Program-made: the position numbers and the translations under genes
Notes under the pieces: model-generated
The model's database searches: none
Seen by the model: only the letters and a program-made list of their open reading frames with translations
What the model was told of the DNA's origin: nothing
Part shown: positions 15,151 to 27,190 of the stretch, in pieces
How the letters are laid out: the number at the start of each line of letters is the position of its first letter
How positions within the stretch are numbered: the stretch's first letter is position 1
Source of the DNA: Cycas panzhihuaensis
Lineage: Eukaryota; Cycadophyta
NCBI GenBank assembly: GCA_023213395.1
Contig: CM041465.1
Coordinates: 76,577,741 to 76,641,740 of the forward strand
DNA: 64,000 bases
Reading direction: 5' to 3'

Positions 15151-15559
15151 TTTCAAGTTCAATTAGGAAATGAAACCAATATGTGCCTTTGTCATACCTT
15201 TTATTAATTTAGAACAAACTTCAATATGTAGGTATAAGTTAAGCTAATAAAAATGCAAACCAATTCTTTATTAACAACAACAAAGGGCTGTGTACCTGGT
15301 TCTCTCACAACCCAATGTAGGCCAAATAGTACAATCAAATTTGTACAATTATGGATCAAGCTTCATGTGAAAATTTATAAGAAATAAAATAAAGGCTCTC
15401 TCTTTATGTTTTTTTATCATGACATTAATTGGACTTATACAATCATATTATTAGTCGTTACATTAATGACTTTGGTTGTTTCAACTAACTTTAACTATTA
15501 CATAAGAATAAATTTCTTAATTAGAATTTTAATTACAATTTTAGTTGGGAATTTGCAAT
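15151..15559. other. Probable G3 upstream or leader sequence
   Basis: This is AT-rich sequence upstream (minus strand) of the G3 gag. I looked for a G3 LTR and primer site here and did not find a convincing one. No gene is seen. Confidence 0.35.
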
Positions 15560-15800
15560 CTTTCATATAATCTTTATGATACGATCATAATCTTTTGTGA
15601 TTTGGTCACATAGTGTAGTCATATCCTTTGCAATTTAATCGTACCTTTTGTGCTTTAGCCACACCTTTTATGATCTAGTCATGCTTTTTGTGGCCTGGTT
15701 GCACTTCCAAGTCATACCTAGTCATACTTTAAATTGTACTTGGTCACACTCAATCGTACTTGGTTGCTACTTAGTTGTGCTTATTCATAGTTTGATTACA
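15560..15800. repeat. Degenerate minisatellite
   Basis: Short irregular units of about 20-25 bp of the type 'gtcataccttttgtgatttg' follow one another, with variants carrying 'tcgtacttggt' and 'tagtcat'. The array is heavily mutated and the unit length drifts. There is no coding content. Confidence 0.65.
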
Positions 15801-15896
15801 ACCTAAAACTTCACTTTTATATAAATTATTTTTATCCTAGACACAATATTTTAGTCCTTCTAAGCGGAATGCATAGATTAAAAAATAGGGGATGTA

Positions 15897-17126
15897 TGTT
15901 GGGCATATTTTATTAAAATATTAGATATAAGTGTCATAATAAATATTATGTTAACAAATGATTAATTGAGTCAAGTAGTTAAAAAGTCATTACAAGGAGT
16001 CACTTCAAAAGTATAAATTTAATAAGTTTAGGTATAAGTGGGTGGGGGAGGGGATATAACTGTGTTCTATGGTATGCATTCAAACAATAATGAATGGTAT
16101 AAAACTAGTGTGGGATGCTCATGTACTTACCACCCTTTTTGTGCATGATAATGGTGTTGTATTTAATTTTGTTATAATGATACACACAACACATTAGATG
16201 ATATTTACTTGTAAATACATATGTACCATTATTTGTGTTGGATGTTGTATATAAAATTGAATGATAATGTTGTTATTGAATTAGAATTCTTTCTATCATT
16301 CTCTTCCTAAAATGACTTGGTACAGAATGAATAAATAGTTTGTTGGGCCAAAATTTCAAAGACTGAAGGAATATGTTTATGCCTTTATGACCAATAAATT
16401 GAGGCGTATCAATGTTGAAGAGCCATATATGACATTATCAAACTAACTATGAGATGTTGTTATGAATTTGTTTATTTGTGGACATTTATATGCATGTGGG
16501 TTTTATAAATTATATGTAGGAATGATGATTCATCCACAAGAGTGAGTTTGCTTATGCAAGCATGTGCACTTTATAAAAGCAACATGTGAGCAACTAGTTA
16601 TTCACCAGTGCTTTGCCTATAAAAAGAAGGAAATGGAATAGTGAGAACACTCTATTATAAGGATGATCTTCACCATCAAAAGATGATCCATTCATGTGTA
16701 GGTGGGTTGAGGAGAAAAACGTATGAGTGATACTTTTTTAAGTCTATTTTTCATCTCAATGGAGATTGTATAAGCCACTCCTTTAAGTATGTTTACTTTT
16801 TAATTATTCATTGCTCACCATTAAGGGTTTGATGAAGATTGAAGATAATATCAATTCTATTGGTCCATTGATGGGCTCCCTCAATTGTAAATATAGGTGT
16901 GAGTCATAAGCAGAAAAAGAGATCCTAGGGAGAACCCATGTAAGCAAAAGATATTAGTAAATATATGGCAAACAATGGTGCAACTAAATGAAGAACGTGA
17001 TAATGGAATTGACATGAAAGCCCTAGTAGTTGGATGACCTTAATAATAAGAGGGTAGTGTAGTTATCTAATAATGGATTGCAAAAATAATGGTGGTTTTG
17101 GTGTGTTAAATGGGCATCTCAGTTTG
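15897..17126 (+). other. Unassigned AT-rich region with LTR-like start
   Basis: At 15897 the bases TGTTGGGCATATT follow a purine-rich tract (about 15878-15893, 'ttaaaaaataggggat'), which is the look of a polypurine tract and 3' LTR start on the plus strand. A TATA-like motif, CCTATAAAAAG, occurs at about 16617. I found no partner copy and no clear LTR end, so this could be a 3' LTR, a solo LTR of about 1 kb, or chance. There are no genes. G1 is inserted at the right edge. Confidence 0.35.
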
Positions 17127-17131
17127 ATTTG

Positions 17132-17466
17132 TGTTGCACTACTTACAACTTTGTTAGTTAATTGTAACACTTAATCATTAATTAAAATTAACAACTACTT
17201 AGCCATTTGAATAATTGGTGGGAGATATCAAAGGGCAAGAAATATTTGAATGGTTGCATTCATGTTTATATAAATTCTCTCTCTTCTTAATATCAAATAT
17301 GATGTGTTTTGTAAATAAATTAGATCCCCTCATTAAGGGATTTGCTCAATGGTTTCTTTTGATGTGTATGATCTTTTGTTTCTTGATGAACATATGTTTT
17401 CATACTAGAGAGGCTACTAATTCAAAGCCAAGTGTGAAGGAGGTAGTAGATGTGAGGCCTACTACA
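17132..17466 (+). repeat. G1 5' LTR
   Basis: It starts TGTTGCACTACTTAC and ends CCTACTACA. It aligns over its full length with 55595-55929. Visible divergence between the two is considerable, so the element is old. A short open frame at 17215-17484 lies wholly over the LTR and is not a gene. Confidence 0.93.
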
Positions 17467-17468
17467 AG

Positions 17469-17478
17469 TGGTATCAAA
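17469..17478 (+). other. G1 primer-binding site
   Basis: TGGTATCAAA lies two bases after the LTR. It agrees with the initiator-Met tRNA primer site TGGTATCAGA. Confidence 0.85.
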
Positions 17479-18250
17479 TTTTGATTTCGGAAGTCTCTTC
17501 TACCATAAACTCACTCAGAATAAGGTGCCCTCTAGCTTGCATCATATCTCTTGTCTCATCCTCTTATTTTATTTGAATACTAATTTGTGTAAGAGCCATA
17601 TTCTATTTTTATGCATAACCTCTATTCATCTTCTTTATTTAGTGTCCATTTCTTATGTTCATATATTCCCTACCATTGATTTTATATTATATCTCTATTG
17701 ACATTGTCTGTATACTATTGTGTCACACTGTCAAAATAAGCACTTCATTTTTTGTCTTTACATATCTACCACATTCTCTAACTAGGCTTGACATTCATTA
17801 CATATCTCCATTGTGTCTTTCCTATATTATCATATCTCATCGCTGCATAAGCTCTTCGTAGTTCATTACAAGCCTTCACAACCACTTCTTAGGAAACAAT
17901 GTTCCTTTAGGCTTTTGTTCTGTGGTGATGATACCCTCTTGGTTCATAAACATTTGTCTTAATAGTTGAAATTATTTTTCTAGAGATATTCATTGCTATT
18001 TATAAATAATAATAGACTTTTGACAACCTTAAGTTTTCTAAAATATTAATATTAAAATATTCTTTATCCAAAATATTCTCTATTTGGAATATTCTCTTAA
18101 TTTAATTTAAAATTTTATCACCTATGGCTTATATCTTGTAAGGTTTCTGACTAGCTTAAAATGACATTGCATTATACTCCAAGATTCCTTTTTCTAAGGC
18201 TTTGGAACTTTGATCAAGACTAGTAAAGACTACTGTTGTTGAATATATAA
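17479..18250 (+). other. G1 leader
   Basis: About 770 bp lie between the PBS and gag. Short open frames at 17468-17701 and 17655-17861 have no recognisable domain, and the first begins inside the primer site. No other feature is seen. Confidence 0.6.
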
Positions 18251-18251
18251 A

Positions 18252-19349
18252 ATGAGCAAGAATGGACAATAGAGATGACATCAATAGGGATATATTTGTT
18301 CACCTTGATGCCATTGAATAATAGATGATGTAGATGAATGATAATATCAACAAGGTCATGACCAAGTAGGAATCATTTACATCTTAGGATAATTAGAGCA
18401 ATGCCAACAACTAGGCAATGATTTGATAGGAAAAGCAACTGACTATTCCCAATTTTAGCATCAAAGGTATAATTGATTTTGATGAATGGATCACTAAAAT
18501 TGAAGGTACATTTGAAGACCTTAAAATTAAAGCTCTAGGTGAAAAAAGTTGTTTCACCATTCACCATATTGAAAGGCATTTGTATATAGGGGAGTAGAAA
18601 TGGTTTTCCAATTGTGGATTTATTCTCTAGGATGATTTCATTGATGCTATTTTCACTTGCATTGAAGGAATTAACTCCACTCCATATAAGATTCAATTAT
18701 GTCATTGTTTTCAATAAGAGTCTTGGTTGAGAAATTCATAGAGCACATTGAGAAATTGCAGGTTAAGCCCACTCTAATTCATGAGGAAGCTTCTCAATTC
18801 TATTAGGATAATCTTCAACTTAACATTGATACTAAAGTCAAGATATTTCAACCTAAATCATTAGAGAAAGATATTCTCTTCACTAGAAAAGTTAGGATTA
18901 AATAAAAAATGTAAATTCCTTGTTACGTTCATCCTAGTCATCATCTTAGATTTGATAATCATCTCTTAGAAATGGCTCATGTAGTGGATGCTGATGAGCC
19001 AATACCAATTAAAAATTATAGGCGATGCAATGATAAGTAGGTTATAGGCCATCTTAAGGTTTTTCCAAAGAGAAATCAACTATATGTTGTTGAAGTTAAT
19101 ATGGATAAAAGCAACTTGACATTTTAGAGGAACAACTCCTTTCTGAGGAACAACCACCCTTTGAAAGTGGATAACCTTCTATCTCCTTGGCAATTATTTC
19201 AAGGATACAACAACCTAACACCATTGAGTTACAAGGATTCCTTTTCAAATAAAAAGTCATTGTCCTCATTAACTCAAGTATAAGAAACAACTTTATAGAC
19301 ATCAAGTTGGAAATTTATTTGGGCATATTTATTGATAAGTGCAAAACCC
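18252..19349 (+). pseudogene. G1 gag and start of protease
   Basis: The gag part shows a GIIDFDEWITKIEG block (about 18466-18510) and a QLCHCFQ-like segment (about 18690-18710), typical of plant Gypsy capsid domains, among many stops. The protease start reads KVIVLINSS followed by NFIDIK (about 19245-19310). The family motif is V-L-I-D-S-G, so the catalytic Asp is Asn here. The frame is cut at 19354 by C1 and resumes at 28015. Confidence 0.75.
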
Positions 19350-19354
19350 TCTAC
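19350..19354. other. Target site duplication of C1, left copy
   Basis: The five bases TCTAC are repeated exactly at 28015-28019 on the far side of C1. This proves that 19355-28014 was inserted as a unit. Confidence 0.95.
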
Positions 19355-19688
19355 TGATGGAGCCGGAGGAGCAGAGCAGGACATCATAATAATCGCATCT
19401 TGAGTACAATGGCAATTTACAATAGAATGACGATGTTAATAAACACCAGGGAAGTATTCCCAACCCTTAAATAGAGAATTCAGGGAGGCGTCGGGCACCA
19501 TCACCCTAGCTGCACAACAATTAAGGTTAGTTTAAAAAAATATTAAAATAAATAACGGTGATACGTACCTCAAATGAGTGGTCGATGCAGGCGGTGTTGA
19601 ACGGCTCAAGGTGCCCTAGGGGCCCTCAAAGGCGGCTTTGAGGGGCCCTAAGCACTCTGGTGCACGTACATTGGGATTATTCCCAACA
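19355..19688 (-). repeat. C1 3' LTR
   Basis: In plus orientation it begins TGATGGAGCC and ends TTCCCAACA. In element orientation it therefore starts TGTTGGGAATAATCC and ends CCATCA. It aligns end to end with 27680-28014. Confidence 0.96.
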
Positions 19689-19699
19689 TTCTACCCCAT
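19689..19699 (-). other. C1 polypurine tract
   Basis: On the minus strand ATGGGGTAGAA directly precedes the 3' LTR. The stop codon of the polyprotein (TAG, 19691-19693) lies inside this tract. Confidence 0.85.
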
Positions 19700-22600
19700 A
19701 AGCCTAATGTGTATGACTCCTAAATCATCTCTGAACTTTTCAAATTTGATTTTTCCCAAGGCCTTTGTGAAAATATCCGCTGTTTGTTCTTTAGTGCTAC
19801 AATAAGTCAACTCTATCTCTTCTGCTTATACAAGTTCCCGAATAAAGTGGTATTGAGTTTCAATATGCTTTGTTCTACCGTGGAATACTGGATTTTTGGT
19901 CATTTGAATAGTGCTCTGATTATCACACCAAATTCTAGTGGGACCTTGCTGTTTAATTTGAAAATCCTGTAAGAGTCTTCTTAACCAGATTGATTCATAG
20001 GCTCCTAACACCGTGGCTTTATATTCTGCTTCAGCTATGGATAAGGAAATGGTATTTTATTTATTTGTACTCCAAGCTACCGTTGCTGATCCCATACTAA
20101 ATGCATAACCTGAGGTAGATTTTCTATCATCGACATCACCAGCCCAATCTGAATTTGTATAACCAGTTAATTGAAACTTAGATGTAGGTTTATAGTATAA
20201 CCCAAAATCTAGAGTCCCTTTAAGGTATCTGAGGATTCTTTTAGCAGCTTACCAATGAGATGTCTTTGGATCCTGCATAAATCTAGACACAACACTTACG
20301 GAATATGTTATATCAGGTCGAGTAGAGATTAAATAAAGTAGGCCGCCAATCAGTTGTCTATAGTGAGTGGGATCAACTGAAGTTGAGTCATCTGTCTTAG
20401 AGAGTTTAATTCCAATTTCTGCTGGTATTGACAATGGTTTATAGTTTGTCATATTAAATCTTTGTAGAAGGTCTAATATATATTTACGTTGAGAGATAAA
20501 TATTCCTTGTTTATCTTTCCACACTTCCAATCCTAGGAAGTAGTGCATAAGACCTAAGTTTGTCATTTCAAATTCCTTACACATAGCTTCTTTAAATTGA
20601 CCTAAAAGTTGGGAGTCATTTCTGGTATAAATTAAGTCGTCCACATAGAGTCCTACAATCAATATCAAATTTCCTTTAATTTTGGTGTATAGGTTTGGAT
20701 CTGCTTGAGATCTTTCAAACCCTTGATCTTTAAGATATGTGTCGATACAGGAATACTAAGCCCTAGGTGTTTGTTTTAGATCATATAATGCCTTCTTTAA
20801 CTTATACACTTTGTTTTCTTCCCCCCTGACTTCAAAACTGAGGGGTTGAGAGACATAGATATCTTCTTGGATATAACCATTTAAGAAAGCACTTTTTACA
20901 TTCATTTGATAAACAGGCCAACCCATTTGAGTGGCTAAACTTATTATCATGCGAACTGATTCCATCCTAGCAACTGGGGCAAATGTTTCGGTATAGTCTA
21001 TGCCTTCTCTTTGGGCATATCCTTTTGCAACTAAATGAGCTTTATATTTATCAATTGATCCATCAGAGTGGAACTTAGTCTTATAGACCCATTTGGTTCC
21101 AATGGCTTTCTTCCTTGGTGGTAAGTCTACAAGTTCCCAAGTATCATTTTTAACGATAGATTTATATTCCTCTTGCATGGTTTTTTGCCAGCACTCATGT
21201 TGAGTAGCCTCACTAAAGGTTTGAGGCTCATGACTTTCGAGTAGCTTACTCATTAGAGTAAAGTTAACTTTGTGTGAGCTTGTAGATCTTTGATTGTTAT
21301 CTAATATATTTCCTAAGTCATGGTTGCGTTGAACCCATTTAGGTAGAGGTTGTGATGGTGGTTGAGATGATGTTGCTTCCCTAGCGGTTTCCGGAAAGTT
21401 TCTCCACATAGGAGGCACATATTTAGATGTATTTGATGCATCAAACTTAATGGTAATGTCCTTCTGTTGTTCGTGATTATTTTGATAGTAGGTGTCTTCT
21501 TGAAATTTGATGTCCCTACTCAGTATAACTTTTCAGGATTTTGGATCATAAACTTTATGAGATTTTGACGATTCACTATATCCAATAAAGATACATTTTA
21601 CACTATGATCATCTAATTTGGTTCTTCTTTGGTCAGGGATGTGGGCATAGGCTAAACAGCCAAATACCTTAAGGTGACGGATACTAGGTTTATAACCTGT
21701 CCATACTTCTTCTGGTGTCTTCCACCTAACTGCTTTTATGGAACATTGATTAAGTAGGTAGACTGCGGTATGGACTGCTTCAGCCCAAAATTCATGGCCT
21801 AAGTTTTTATCTTTAAGCATACAACGTGCCATTTCTACGATAGTTTTGTTTTTCCTTTCAGCTACACCATTTTGTTGTGGGGTGTAGGGGTTGGTATGTT
21901 GTCGCCTAATCCCATGTCGGATACAATAATCCTTGAAGATATTAGAGGTAAAGTCTCCCCCATTATCTGATCTTAAAGAAAGGATATGATATCCACTTTG
22001 TTGCTCAATGAAGGTTTTGAAGTCAACAAAGTGGTCGAAAGCATCAGATTTGTATTTAAGAAAGAACACCCAAGTCTTTCTTGTAAAGTCATCAATAAAT
22101 GTAAGGAAATACTTGGCACCTGCCAAGGAGGGAGTGGCCATTAGGCCACAAATATCTGTGTATACGAGTTGAAGAGGGGCAGATGCCCGATGGCTAAAGT
22201 CTGGAAAACTTTCTCTATGTTATTTTCCAAGAAGGCATCCCTCACACAACTATTTATTAACATTAATAGGGGGCAAGCCATTAACCATATCTAATCTTTT
22301 CATAAGGGCTAAACTGGTATAATTAAGATGACTGAAACGTCGATGCTATAGGTCACTATCCATAGTAGTTGTGGTTCTAAGAGCATATGTATCTGAGGGG
22401 GTGATAGTAAGCTTAAATAAATGATCTTTAGTTATGATACCCCTAGCAACAATAACTTCATTTTGTCGTTTGTCTTTGATGACACATTCGCCATTGTCAA
22501 AAATTATTTTATAATCTTATCCCATCATCTGTCCTACCGATAGTAAGTTTTTCCTTAAAGCAGGGACGTATAGAATATCATTTAAATATTTATATTCACC

Positions 22601-23938
22601 ACTATCAGTTAATAAGGCAATGTTACCTTTTCCAATCGATTGGTGAGAAGTGTTGTCTTCAAACATAATAGATCCTTTTTTATTTGTATCCAAAGTTTGA
22701 AATAACTGTTCTTTATGGGTCATGTGGGTGGAACAACCGAAATCAATGTACCAACTATCATCCTCTTCTTCTTGGGCTGAAAAACTAGATAGAAATAACC
22801 TATTGTTGATTTTAGATTCTGCTGTATTTGACACATGTCCTCTAGGGGGTAGTCCATGTTTTGAAAAACACTTACCTTCAGTGTGACTATTTCTACGACA
22901 ATAAGTACAATATAATTGATCTCTTTTTCCATAACTGAGATTTTGATTCCTTGGTGGAGAGCGATCAAGGTTGAAAGATCTTCCCCTTTCCTCATAGAAT
23001 TGAGTATGATTATTTCTTGGTTGGTCACAATAGTTCTAAGGTATTCTAGAAGGTTGTGGGTTCCCATGACAATGTGGGCAACAAGGATGATTATCAACTT
23101 ATTTTCGTTGGTTTAGATTTCTTGGAGTGTTTGAATGTCTTGGAGAGTTTTCATGTTGTGGGGGTCCTCCTTGTCTATTTTTATGAGGAGCTTGGTATCG
23201 TGGAGGATTTTGTCTAGTTTCGTTTCTAGGGTTTCCATCTTTTCTCCTTAGAGGGGATTCGTTTTGTTTTGAGGTGCCATTTTGAAAGTTAGGTTGAATG
23301 TTGGCCTTTGTAGCAAAGGCATGTTCTAAAGTTTCATTGGCAGCTTGTTGCTCTTCTATAGACATGAGCATAGCAGTAAGTTGTTCTACTTTGAGGGTAC
23401 TTAGGTCTTTTGATACACTAATACTAGTAGCTACCATTTCAAAATGTCTAACGGCTCCTACACATCGAAGGATTCGTTCAACTACTCTTTGTTCGGTTAA
23501 GATATCCCCAAGTGACCTCATTTGGTTAACTATATCTTGAATCTTGGTCATGAATTCAGTTATGGATTCATAAGGCATCATATGTAAGTTTTCAAACTTA
23601 CTTCTTAAGTATTATAATTTAGAGGACGCGACCCCTTCATATATAAGCTGTAAAGTATCCCAAGCCTCTTTGGACTTAATGGATTCACTGACTCGTGGGA
23701 AAACATGATCTTCCAATGCACAGAAGATAAGGGCTAATGCTTCATTATCTTTTTTGACATTTTCTTTATATGTAGCTTTTTCAGTATCAGTTGGATTTGA
23801 TCCTAAGTCATTATAACCGATTCTCACTATATCCCACATCTCGTTTGCTATGAAGATGGGCCTCATCCTCCTACTCCAGTTAAGAAAATTATTTCTATCA
23901 AATTTAGGAATAATCATATTCCCAAAACTAGACATCAT
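19691..23938 (-). pseudogene. C1 Copia gag-pol polyprotein, one frame with about 12 nonsense codons
   Basis: A single frame of 1,416 codons has no frameshift. The order is gag (codons 1 to about 340), zinc knuckle CTYCRRNSHTEGKC (about 343-356), protease (YIDFGCSTHMT, about 395; family has D-S-G), integrase (FIDDFTRKTW, then SDNGGDF and NGVAERKN), RT (MNVKSAFLNG and LYVDDLI) and RNase H (SDWAGD, AEAEYKA, DNQSTI, HFIREL). Order PR-INT-RT-RNH defines Copia. About 12 in-frame stops remain, nearly all explained by one C-to-T or G-to-A change of a Gln, Trp or Arg codon. RT motif A has Asn for its catalytic Asp, while YVDD is kept. The start MMSSFGN was chosen because C5 aligns from this point. An in-frame upstream ATG at 24049 is less likely. 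Confidence 0.95.
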
Positions 23939-24095
23939 TTTTAAATTAAAGTTGTATAAAATGTGATAAATGCAATAGTAAAAATATTTGAATGTAAAAA
24001 AATTGAAAGAACTTAAATGAAAGAAGTTATTTCTAAATATATATCCCAAGGTTTTCCAAAGTTTTGAATAAATGAACTAGGACCTAGAAAGGCTA

Positions 24096-24510
24096 CTAGG
24101 CTCTAAGTTTATGTTTCTCCTGGGGCAACCTTCGGTTGCTATTCTGTCTAGTGGCGCCTGCCCACAGATGACAAAACAGGGACCCTTTATACCGGTATAG
24201 AGCACTAAGCTCTATATACCTCAAAGACGATGCTAAGAAGGCTTTGACACCCCCCTGAATTATTGGTCCACCTACGCCAGACTTATGCCTAACGACAGAT
24301 CTAGCAGTGAAAGTTCTCGAACCAAGGCACTCACCCTCTTCAGGTCTAGCCTTGGTCTCCAAACACCATGAAATGAAAAGGTTCTGCACCTCACCGCCCT
24401 TTGTATACACCTGATAGCTAATGGCTGTCCTCATCCAATATGAGTAGGCCGATTAGCGTGTGCGGAGTGGTAACTTTAGGGGTCCTAACCGTTCCCCTTA
24501 CAAGGCTGAA
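24096..24510 (-). other. GC-richer module in C1 leader
   Basis: It is distinctly richer in G and C than its surroundings. The block at 24469-24505 ('aggggtcctaacc', 'ccccttacaaggct') recurs, reverse-complemented, in C5 at about 60393-60430. There it directly precedes gag, without the roughly 0.5 kb that follows it in C1. A minus-strand open frame at 24096-24434 has no recognisable domain. Confidence 0.6.
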
Positions 24511-26445
24511 AAAAAAGTGTGGTTCAATTCAGAATTATCTTATTTAATGTGAAAATTAAACTATTTAGTAATGTGGTCTTGCTTAGAAAAAGAAAAATTC
24601 CTTTGATAATAAAGAATAGAAAAAAAATGCTCTAAGTAAAGATGAAATGAAAACTTTTACAAAAACTCTTTTTGGTTTTTTTTCAAAAAAATATAATGCC
24701 CTTCAAACAGATGCCTTTGAAAAAGAAATGCAATTTTCTTTTTATAAATGCAAGAAAGATGATATTTTTCAACAACTTTGATACACTTTTAAAGTATAAC
24801 GATCAATAAGAAAGTAATGATGCGTTTGAAAGCAAACTTAAAGAAACTTTTCACTTATGCAAAACTTGAAATAAACTTTTGAGAATACAGAGTTTTCAAA
24901 AAATGCCAATTTCTCAAATGAGTAATGTAAATCTTCAATGTAAAAAAAAATTCCTTTTTGTATAAGAATAACTTTTCTTTGAGAAAAATATATATTGCCT
25001 TATGAATAATTTCTAGTTCAAAACAACTTAAAATGCTTATAGAAAGATCAAGCAGAAACCTTGAGTAAACAATGAGATATGAACTAGAATTTTCTTAAAA
25101 AATTTTGAAAAAAGACAAGCTTATTAGGATGTATGTATATGCTCAACTTTAACAACTTGAAAACTATATTGAATAATATCATAATAACTTAAAATTCTAC
25201 CAATATATAGATTAATAAGGTGTGAATCTAATGAAATAAACGGTTTTGAAAACGAGTACCAATAAATCATGATTTGAATGAGGTAAAGGTATGGACCTCC
25301 TTATGGAGCCTAACAGGAGTAGGGTAGTCAAAATTACATAAAATTACTAATTAACCTTTAGAAAAAGTTGAAAAAAGGATCAAATATTATTTATGAAGTA
25401 ATCAATGTTCTTTCAATTAAAAATTTTTGAAAAATATATTAAAAATGTGTAAAAAACAGTAGATTTAGAGCAATGAGATACCTCAACTTTGACTGATTTG
25501 AAATTTAGGAAGATAATATCAAAATATATAAAAAAATATGTCAAAATGAGGAGAAATAAGTCAGCTTCCCAACGAAGCTAATGGAATTGAAATCTGATAA
25601 AAAATGAGAAAGTTATAATGAAAAATGTAACAGGTATTTTTATGTAGGATGTTAGGAAACAGGCAAAAATAACTAAATTCCTTATTTTAGCGATTAAAAT
25701 ATTAATGAAGGTGAACTCAAAAAATTGAAGTAAGAAGTGGGTTTTAAAGTATATACAACATAAATCACTATAGAGGTAATTTGGGTAAAAACCAATTTAC
25801 CAGAAATAAATGACAACCAGTTCTAAAAATGATTTTGTTAAAAATGCGAAAAAAACTGAAAATTTGAAAGTCTAATGTTAAAATGGTCGAAACAGGGTCA
25901 AATTGGCACCAAATTGGTCATATGACCAGTCAAAATTGGTGTACAAAAAATTTATGATCTATTGGGGTAGGTTTTGTCTGAAACCGTTTCTCCAGTGAGA
26001 AGTTATGGTAACAAAAGTGCTAATAACTCTATGAAAAATAAATTTAAAAAAAAATAAAGGTTAAAATGATTAGATTATTAAAAATAGCCTTGTAAAAAAT
26101 GGGCCTGAGATGGACTGAGCCAGGATTGAACCCAAGATCAGTTAGAGAATAAAGACCTTTGATGCCAGGAGGGTGAACTCGCTCGTCAAGTTAAAATGAC
26201 AAAATATTTAAAAATATTCAAAACTACAACAATGAAGTGTTGAAAAGTGAGAACACAAATAATAAATGCCAAATAATGACGCAAGCCAATGTGCTAATAT
26301 ATATGTAATAACCGAATAGATAACCGAGATATGGCGAGTATAATAATGAGTAATAAATGCCAAACTAAACCAATATGTATAATGCAGAATCAATAATGAA
26401 GTCGCGGATTATTAATAATCAATGGCGAATAGCAATGAATGAAGG

Positions 26446-26640
26446 CAGCCAATATATGAATATTGAATGAAGCCACAATAAATCCACGCAGACTATATAA
26501 AGGCGAAAAAGCCAACAATGAATAATGAATCAAAGGCGAACATCAACGACAGCCAATATATGAATATTGAATGAAGCCACAATAAAGCCACGCAGACTAT
26601 ATAAAGGCGAAAAAGCCAACAATGAATAATGAATCAATGG
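26446..26640. repeat. Tandem duplication, 104-bp period, in C1 leader
   Basis: Two copies start at 26446 and 26550 with 'cagccaatatatgaatattg', with very few differences. Each contains 'gactatataaaggc'. It is the first of four neighbouring tandem arrays in this leader. Confidence 0.9.
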
Positions 26641-26716
26641 TGAAGCCGATAATAATAATCAACGCGACTAATCAATGGCCGAAACGCAAACGGCGAAAGG
26701 CTAAGTACGCGCCAAT

Positions 26717-26880
26717 ACCGATTAGTATGAGATGAACGCAACACAGGTGACGCAGGCTAATAATGCAGCACAGGTGACGTAGGCTAATAAGACACCGATT
26801 AGTATGAGATAAACGCAGCACAGGTGACACAGGCTAATAAGACGCCGATTAGTATGAGATGAACGCAAAGACAGTGGCAG
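26717..26880. repeat. Tandem repeat, 50-bp period with internal 27-bp duplication
   Basis: The motif 'ccgattagtatgagat' occurs near 26718, 26795 and 26845. The first interval is longer by about 27 bp because its 'gcagcacaggtgacg' segment is itself duplicated. Confidence 0.88.
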
Positions 26881-26904
26881 TGAGTAGCGCTAACATGGAA
26901 AGGG

Positions 26905-26980
26905 AATGCGAGTACAGAGGACGGAACTGGAGGATGCACAATGCGAGTATAGAGGATAGAACAGGAGGATGCACAGAGGA
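26905..26980. repeat. Tandem duplication, 35-bp period
   Basis: The motif 'aatgcgagtacagagga' starts at 26905 and again at 26940, each followed by 'ggaggatgcaca'. Confidence 0.85.
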
Positions 26981-27107
26981 CGAATAGACGGAATGACAGA
27001 GCAGGTATAAAGCACAGGCCAACGGAGTAGCTATCCAAATGGCGGAGCAGAGATGACATACAAATGCCAAATGCACAGACAATATAAAATGACAAATGTA
27101 AATAATA

Positions 27108-27190
27108 AATAATATAATGGCAGAGCTAATATATGAAAATCAGACAATGAATAATATAATGGCAGAGTCAATATATGAAAACTGGACAAC
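27108..27190. repeat. Tandem duplication, 42-bp period
   Basis: The motif 'aataatataatggcagag' starts at 27108 and again at 27150, each followed by 'aatatatgaaaa'. Confidence 0.88.

Noticed and set aside
17215-17861. Plus-strand frames in the G1 LTR and leader.
   Set aside because: One lies wholly inside the LTR and another starts in the primer site. None has a domain.
24096-24434. 112-codon minus-strand frame in the GC-rich part of the C1 leader.
   Set aside because: No domain, and the stretch is absent from C5. It was kept as noncoding leader.
23939-24510. Spliced intron as the explanation for the leader difference between C1 and C5.
   Set aside because: The junction does not fall at GT/AG borders in C1. 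A deletion or insertion is equally possible, so it is reported only as an open observation.
26110-26180. T-arm-like 'ggattgaaccc' and a Cys/Gly-type context suggested a tRNA or tRNA-derived SINE on the minus strand.
   Set aside because: No acceptor stem or complete A box could be paired by eye and no poly(A) or target duplication is seen. Primer sites elsewhere also mimic tRNA ends.
26799-27095. 98-codon, Cys- and Leu-rich minus-strand frame and an overlapping second frame.
   Set aside because: It spans tandem repeats of the C1 leader. The residues follow the repeat and no counterpart exists in C5.
26446-27190. Direct repeats considered as a CRISPR array.
   Set aside because: Units are contiguous tandem duplications of different lengths without unique spacers, in a plant retroelement leader.
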